From positions 1,116,001-1,180,000 of the forward strand of contig OY969623.1 in assembly GCA_963701675.1 (NCBI GenBank): a stretch of DNA of 64,000 bases, in the 5' to 3' direction. Source of the DNA: G963701675 sp963701675. Its GTDB lineage: Bacteria > Planctomycetota > Planctomycetia > Gemmatales > Gemmataceae. Positions 59,770 to 64,000 of this stretch are shown one piece after another. How positions within the stretch are numbered: position 1 is the stretch's first letter; the number at the start of each line of letters is the position of its first letter. The notes below the pieces were generated by a model. It searched no databases. It was not told where the DNA came from and saw only the letters and a program-made list of their open reading frames with translations. The position numbers were made by a program, and so were the translations under genes.

Positions 59770-62202
59770 TCACTTCGCCGAAGCGGCGTCTAGTCGTTGG
59801 GCGACTTCGCGCCGGGTTGCTGCGTGCCATACGCGAACGGTTCCGTTCTCGTCCAATGCGGCGAGGCGATTGTTATCTGGGCTAATCGCAACCGCTCTGA
59901 AGCCGTGTTTATCACCTCGAAACGTGATGAGATGTTGACCGCTGGCAACGTCCCAAAGTCTAATTGTTCGATCGTCGCCGGCCGAGGCGAGGATTCGCCC
60001 GTCGGATGAGAACGCGACGGACTTGACGCCGGCCAAGTGACCCTTCAGGATTCGACGCAATTTGCCGGTTTCGACATTCCAGAGTCGGATTTCAGTGGGC
60101 ATCGAACTGCTGATGTAATCAAGTTGGATCGCATGGCCGGTTGCCAACGTCCTTCCATCGGGCGAAAACGCGATTCCGCTGACTCCCAAGGCGATCAACC
60201 GCATTACATCGTCAACTGCCTCACGAACCCCAAACTTCTTGCGTACCACACCGGTGGTCGCGTCGAATAACTCAACCGAACCATCGTGTCTTCCTACGGC
60301 GAGGAGTAAGCTATCAGGACTAAAAGCGATCGAGGGCAGGTTTTCGACATCGCCCTGTAGCTTAAATGCCAGCTTCTCACTCCCCGAGGCTACGTCCCAC
60401 TGTTTTATCTCGGAGCTATTCACGACGGTCGTGGCGACGGTACGGCTGTCCGACGAAACGGCTACATTTAAGCGTGGAGCAAGCCAACCACCAGGCTTCA
60501 TCTGCGAGCGAACCTTCTTGGTCGCAATGTCCCATACAGCGACTGTCCCTGGCACCCACCCGTAACCGGCCAGTATCAACGACTTACCATCCGGTGTGAA
60601 GACGACACCCTCAGTGGCCGTGCCTAGCGATTGAGATTCACCGGTGGCTAAGTTGATGAGTCGCGCGGTGTTGTCTTGAAACGCAAGAGTTCCCCCGTCA
60701 GGGCTAAAGCTCAGTGACTTAGCCGTCGGTAGCCCTTGGAACTGAAGTGGCTCCGGCGCTAGATTCGTGTCCCAATACTTAATAGTGCCGTCCTCGCTTG
60801 CCGACACTAGTGTGTTTCCATCATTTGAGAACGCCAATCCGAACACGGTGGCGGTGTGCCCACGATAAGTCGCGATAACCCTACCTGTGGCCGCGTCAAA
60901 GATCTTGACAGCACCCTCTGCCCCAGTTCCGAACGCACCGCGCCGACCATCAGGAGAGAAGGTGACGCACCACACTCCGTCGGGCTGGTCGGTGGAAACC
61001 ACCTCGCGGCCGGTCAGCGTATCCCACAGCTTTAGCTGCCCCGGAACGTTCACGTGCTGTCCCAATAGTGAAACGGTCCTCCCACCGATACTACCCGAAG
61101 CAAGTCGATCGCCGATCGCGTTGAAGCGTACGCACGTAATGAGTCCCGCGTGACCTAGAAGTCGATGCTCAACAGTCCTAGACTCCCGGTCCCAGATGTT
61201 TACTTCCCCGGTCACGTTACTCAAAACGAGGCCCATCTTCGGAGCGGACGCGATGACCTGCGTGAATATGCCGCCCATTCCGATCATGGACACGTCAGTG
61301 CTCCCCGTTGCGATCCGTCGGCCATCCGGTGAGAACGCATCGCATGTGATTACTCCACCGCTTTTCGGCTTCGGGAATCGTCGCTGCTCTGACGGTCGAG
61401 TCAAGTCTATCAATCCAAATGTACCGTCTGTATGCCGGATTAACAGGTCGTTTCCCTGCATACCCAGACCGGGCAGTATCGCGTTGGTATTGTCGCCCTT
61501 TAGGGCACGAGAGAAGGGGTCGAACAATAACATCGTCCGCGCTCGTACTGCTCCAGGTTCCACGGGGCCCACCTTCGCGGCTATGACGTTTACCGTGCAG
61601 CTGATCGCCAGTTCGGTGATTGGGCCGCGTGCATGCAAACCTGACCGAGGCAATACGGATACGGCTATGTCCGCGCGCTCCACGCCGCTGTGAGCATCGC
61701 AAAGAATAAACGTACCGTCTTCGGATCCCGTTCCAAGTAGTTTCCCGTCTGGGGAAAAGGCGGCGCAAAGGACTGGCGAATTGTGCCGTCGAAGGACAAA
61801 TCTTTCAACGCCCGTCGCCATGTCGCAGACTCGAATGGCGTAACCCGACCCGCGAAATGCAACACAACTCCCGTCAGGTGAAAAAGCAACGAGTTGGTTG
61901 TGTCCGCTTGAAGTGAGGCGATCTCTGTGGCAAAGCCGCCAAAAGTGGTACCACGGAAAGCTGCGCAAGTCGTTCCCGGCTTGGTGCTGATGCCGTCGCA
62001 AAAGGTCAAGGACTTGCTCGGTGTGCCCTTCATCCCACGCACGTTGTGCGAGATTCATGTCAGCGACGTACAAATGCTGCCGGGATTCAAGTTCCTGGGC
62101 TTCCGCGAAACGACGTTCCCGGTCGGCATCTTCCTTCGCCAACGAGGTATCCTGTAAAGCGTTTTGAAGCTCCGTATTCAGCGCGGCGGAGATCAGTCCC
62201 AT
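59770..62202 (-). CDS. WD40 propeller part of a kinase-WD40 protein (frameshifted)
   Basis: 810 residues in this frame. A coiled-coil start (LAKEDADRERRFAEAQELESRQHLYVADMNLAQRAWDEG) is followed by FPWYHFWRLCHRDR and about fourteen WD40 blades (endings such as IRVCDMATG, LKLWDTLTG, VKIFDAATG, IKYWDTN, IKQWDVASG, IRLWDVASG, VRVWHAATR). This is the classic C-terminal half of planctomycete kinase-WD40 fusions. The apparent ATG at 62202 is out of register with the upstream kinase by a frameshift near 62190-62220; the true gene starts at 63424. Confidence 0.9.
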   Translation of the reverse strand: MGLISAALNTELQNALQDTSLAKEDADRERRFAEAQELESRQHLYVADMNLAQRAWDEGHTEQVLDLLRRHQHQAGNDLRSFPWYHFWRLCHRDRLTSSGHNQLVAFSPDGSCVAFRGSGYAIRVCDMATGVERFVLRRHNSPVLCAAFSPDGKLLGTGSEDGTFILCDAHSGVERADIAVSVLPRSGLHARGPITELAISCTVNVIAAKVGPVEPGAVRARTMLLFDPFSRALKGDNTNAILPGLGMQGNDLLIRHTDGTFGLIDLTRPSEQRRFPKPKSGGVITCDAFSPDGRRIATGSTDVSMIGMGGIFTQVIASAPKMGLVLSNVTGEVNIWDRESRTVEHRLLGHAGLITCVRFNAIGDRLASGSIGGRTVSLLGQHVNVPGQLKLWDTLTGREVVSTDQPDGVWCVTFSPDGRRGAFGTGAEGAVKIFDAATGRVIATYRGHTATVFGLAFSNDGNTLVSASEDGTIKYWDTNLAPEPLQFQGLPTAKSLSFSPDGGTLAFQDNTARLINLATGESQSLGTATEGVVFTPDGKSLILAGYGWVPGTVAVWDIATKKVRSQMKPGGWLAPRLNVAVSSDSRTVATTVVNSSEIKQWDVASGSEKLAFKLQGDVENLPSIAFSPDSLLLAVGRHDGSVELFDATTGVVRKKFGVREAVDDVMRLIALGVSGIAFSPDGRTLATGHAIQLDYISSSMPTEIRLWNVETGKLRRILKGHLAGVKSVAFSSDGRILASAGDDRTIRLWDVASGQHLITFRGDKHGFRAVAISPDNNRLAALDENGTVRVWHAATRREVAQRLDAASAK

Positions 62203-63424
62203 ACAGAATGCCCATCGTCACAAGTGACGAAACGCCCAAACAACTGACGCCGATAAGGGCGGCAGCAGTCGGCCGGCGTTTCACCCACTTGTTCGCGCGG
62301 TTCCAAATCGTTGGAGGCCGTGCCAGAATCGGCTCGCCGCGAAACCAGCGTTCCAAATCATCGCCCAACTCAGCGGCGGATGCATACCGCTTCGCAGGCT
62401 CCTTCTCCAGGCACTTAAGCACCACCGTCTCCAAATCGCGGTCGATGCCGGCCGTGATCGTCGATGGCCGTGGCGGTTCGGTTTCGCGGACTTGGCGCAG
62501 GATTGTCAACGGGTCGTCACCGGTGAACGGCGTTCGGCCGGTGAGACGTTCGTAGAGGATGACGCCGAGGCTGTAGACATCGGCGGCGATGGTGAGGTCC
62601 TTACGGCTGGCGGCTTGTTCGGGGGCCATGTATTTTGGCGTGCCGATGACCTGGCCGGATTCGGTGAGGGATCTCTCCGCGTCGAGTCTTTTTGCCAGCC
62701 CAAAGTCGGTTATGGATGGGACGAACGATGAACGATGAACGATAAACGATGAACCACGAAGTCTTTTTTCATCGTTCATCGTTCCGCGTTCATCGTTTTG
62801 AAGGAGGATGTTGCTCGGTTTCAGGTCGCGGTGCAGGATGCCGCGTTGGTGGGCGTAGTGGACGGCGCGGGCGATGGTGATCAGGCACTGCGTTTCGCTT
62901 CGTGCATCGGCACGTGGGGTTTGGTTCAGCGGGCGGCCTTCGATGAAGCGCATCGTGTAATACTGATGGCCGTCGTGTTCGCCGACTTCGTGGATGGGAA
63001 CGATGTTGGGATGGTCGAGATTGGCGGCGGATTCGGCTTCGGCACGGAAGCGGGCCACGTCGCGCGGCGTAGCGAACGTGCCTTTGAGGATCATTTTCAG
63101 GGCGACGATGCGGTTGAGTGATGTTTGCCGGGCCTTGTACACGATGCCCATGCCGCCGCGGGCGATTTCTTCCAGGAGTTCATAGTCGCCGAAGTAGCGG
63201 ATGCGGTCGGGCGGGGCAGGGCAGGGGGTCCCGTCTGTGGTCGGGTCGAGTCGCAGCGGGGCAGCAAGTTGGTCGACGTGGTCGAGTTGAGCGAAGAAGG
63301 TGCGGAGGTCCTCGGCCAGGGCAGGGTAGCGGTCGAGAAGTTCCTGGCGGTGCGGAACTTCGCCGCGTTCGACGGCTTGGAGGTATTCGGCGATGACGGC
63401 GTCGAGGGGATTTTCGGTGTCCAC
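62087..63424 (-). CDS. Ser/Thr kinase part of the kinase-WD40 protein, with in-frame repeat insertion
   Basis: 445 residues in this frame. GTG at 63424 is chosen because GGGGAG lies 7 bases upstream. The kinase domain shows EEIARGGMGIVYKARQ, Lys in IVALKMILKG, HRDLKPSNILL, DFGLAKRL and GTPKYMAPEQAA. Between NILLQ and ITDFGLA sit about 26 extra residues (NDERGTMNDEKRLRG then SSFIVHRSSFV) encoded exactly by a 78-bp inverted repeat. A TM segment follows the kinase (ALIGVSCLGVSSLVTMGIL). After that the frame leaves the WD40 frame. A sigma-factor gene lies 93 bp upstream. Confidence 0.9.
   Translation of the reverse strand: MDTENPLDAVIAEYLQAVERGEVPHRQELLDRYPALAEDLRTFFAQLDHVDQLAAPLRLDPTTDGTPCPAPPDRIRYFGDYELLEEIARGGMGIVYKARQTSLNRIVALKMILKGTFATPRDVARFRAEAESAANLDHPNIVPIHEVGEHDGHQYYTMRFIEGRPLNQTPRADARSETQCLITIARAVHYAHQRGILHRDLKPSNILLQNDERGTMNDEKRLRGSSFIVHRSSFVPSITDFGLAKRLDAERSLTESGQVIGTPKYMAPEQAASRKDLTIAADVYSLGVILYERLTGRTPFTGDDPLTILRQVRETEPPRPSTITAGIDRDLETVVLKCLEKEPAKRYASAAELGDDLERWFRGEPILARPPTIWNRANKWVKRRPTAAALIGVSCLGVSSLVTMGILYGTDLRRAEYGASKRFTGYLVGEGRCRPGTSFRGSPGT
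62722..62799. repeat. 78-bp inverted repeat inserted in frame in the kinase gene
   Basis: Left arm CGAACGATGAACGATGAACG; right arm includes TTCATCGTTCATCGTTCCGC. The length is a multiple of three, and it is open in the gene's frame. Same family as the element at 18380-18441. It lies between the codons for the catalytic loop and the DFG motif. Confidence 0.9.
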
Positions 63425-63437
63425 GTCCAATCTCCCC

Positions 63438-63503
63438 TTTGTGTCCTTGGTGTCTTTGTGGTGAAAAAGAAAAACTCACCACAAAGGCACAAAGGACACA
63501 AAG
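63438..63503. repeat. Inverted repeat of CTTTGTGTCCTTGG type
   Basis: Left arm CTTTGTGTCCTTGGTGTCTT; right arm GGCACAAAGGACACAAAG; 26 of 28 positions pair around AAAAAGAAAAAC. It fills the gap between the sigma-factor stop and the kinase ribosome-binding site. Related to the element at 45506-45580. Confidence 0.87.
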
Positions 63504-63517
63504 AAAAATACAAGGAT

Positions 63518-64000
63518 TCAGGCCATGCGGCGGCGTAGTTCCTCTAGGCCGCGGCGTAGGAGCGACGCCACCGCCGGGACGGTGCATTCCATGTGATCCG
63601 CCGTGCGTTGAAGCGTCCAGCCGCGGCAGTATTTGGCCACCACGACCTCACGCATGCGGTCCGGCAGTTGACTTAACGCATCGACCAGGCGAAACAGTTC
63701 CTCGTTCCGTTGTGCCACCTTGCTGGGCGATGATTGATCCGTCGCTAGCCAACCTGCCAAACCCGATGCCGAGCGGTCGAGGTCGGCTTCGATGGATCGT
63801 TCGAGTCCGATGTCGCGTTTGTCGCGCTCGTAATGCTTCACGGAATCGGCAAGTGTGCTGGCGAGGATCTTGCGCAACCATGCCGTCAGTACCTCGGGTT
63901 GTGAGTTCCGTAAATCGGCGAACGCGGAGTAAGCTCGCAGAAACGTCTGTTGCACGACGTCCGACGCGTCGAGCTTGCCGCGCAGCCGGCGGTCGAGGTG
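63518..64000 (-). CDS. ECF-type sigma factor, 5' end beyond window
   Basis: 160 residues visible; the frame stays open to the window edge (HLDRRLRGKLDASDVVQQTFL), so the start lies outside. Region 2 is ASDVVQQTFLRAYSAFADLRNSQPEVLTAWLRKIL, and region 4 is LPDRMREVVVAKYCRGWTLQRTADHMECTVPAVASLLRRGLEELR. It belongs to the planctomycete ECF group located directly upstream of a kinase-WD40 gene, here 93 bp away. Regulation through that kinase is inferred. Confidence 0.92.
   Translation of the reverse strand, partial: HLDRRLRGKLDASDVVQQTFLRAYSAFADLRNSQPEVLTAWLRKILASTLADSVKHYERDKRDIGLERSIEADLDRSASGLAGWLATDQSSPSKVAQRNEELFRLVDALSQLPDRMREVVVAKYCRGWTLQRTADHMECTVPAVASLLRRGLEELRRRMA

Overview
The window looks like a chromosome segment of a planctomycete (Planctomycetota, probably Gemmatales/Gemmataceae or a near relative). 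The evidence is the combination of families: a DUF1501 Tat protein coupled to a cytochrome-c/DUF1549/DUF1553 protein, two DUF1559 prepilin-like proteins, DUF1571, CotH with EF-hands, secreted proteins with the 'LE.LE.R' N-terminus, serine/threonine kinases fused or linked to WD40 propellers, several ECF sigma factors beside kinases, and many small lipoproteins. The taxon is inferred from gene content only; no rRNA or tRNA gene was recognised.

Layout. 0-3 kb: ferrous iron uptake (feoA-feoB plus a small Cys-rich membrane protein) behind a Fur-like palindrome. 3-6 kb: surE, a PQQ-like propeller and a DUF1571 protein in one operon. 6-10 kb: DUF1501 and PSD1/DUF1549/DUF1553 pair. 10-12 kb: repeat-rich gap, an HTH-receiver regulator with a strong terminator, and an orphan antitoxin-like gene. 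12-17 kb: asnB, SDR, aldo/keto reductase and hemW on the minus strand. 17-21 kb: a compact plus-strand operon with a JAMM protease, an E2-like protein, an E1-like enzyme and two unknown proteins, i.e. a bacterial ubiquitin-like conjugation system; this is the most interesting locus here. 21-24 kb: M50 protease, small lipoproteins and a PilZ-like protein. 24-29 kb: polytopic membrane protein, class V aminotransferase, coaD, and secreted and c-type cytochrome proteins. 30-35 kb: three sigma factors, a sigma-gene remnant and a kinase. 35-44 kb: response regulator, rRNA methyltransferase, kinase/WD40 pair, thiL, PilZ and DUF1559. 44-50 kb: trypsin-like protease, DUF4956, CotH/EF-hand, and a GEVED plus FG-GAP protein built of tandem repeats. 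50-64 kb: mogA, TPR, carA, hydrolase, IS110 remnant, lactonase, M16-like peptidase, DUF1559, a kinase-WD40 protein and a sigma factor cut by the window edge.

Two window-wide themes stand out. First, many unrelated families of short palindromic or inverted repeats sit between genes. One 28-bp palindrome has five copies, and one 78-bp element lies in frame inside a kinase gene. Six of the convergent gene junctions carry a hairpin (five palindromic repeats and one ordinary terminator). Second, five genes (JAMM protease, kinase at 33.5 kb, CotH, GEVED/FG-GAP, kinase-WD40) are each split by a frameshift. This may mean sequence errors, recent decay, or both, so those genes should be read as single interrupted genes.
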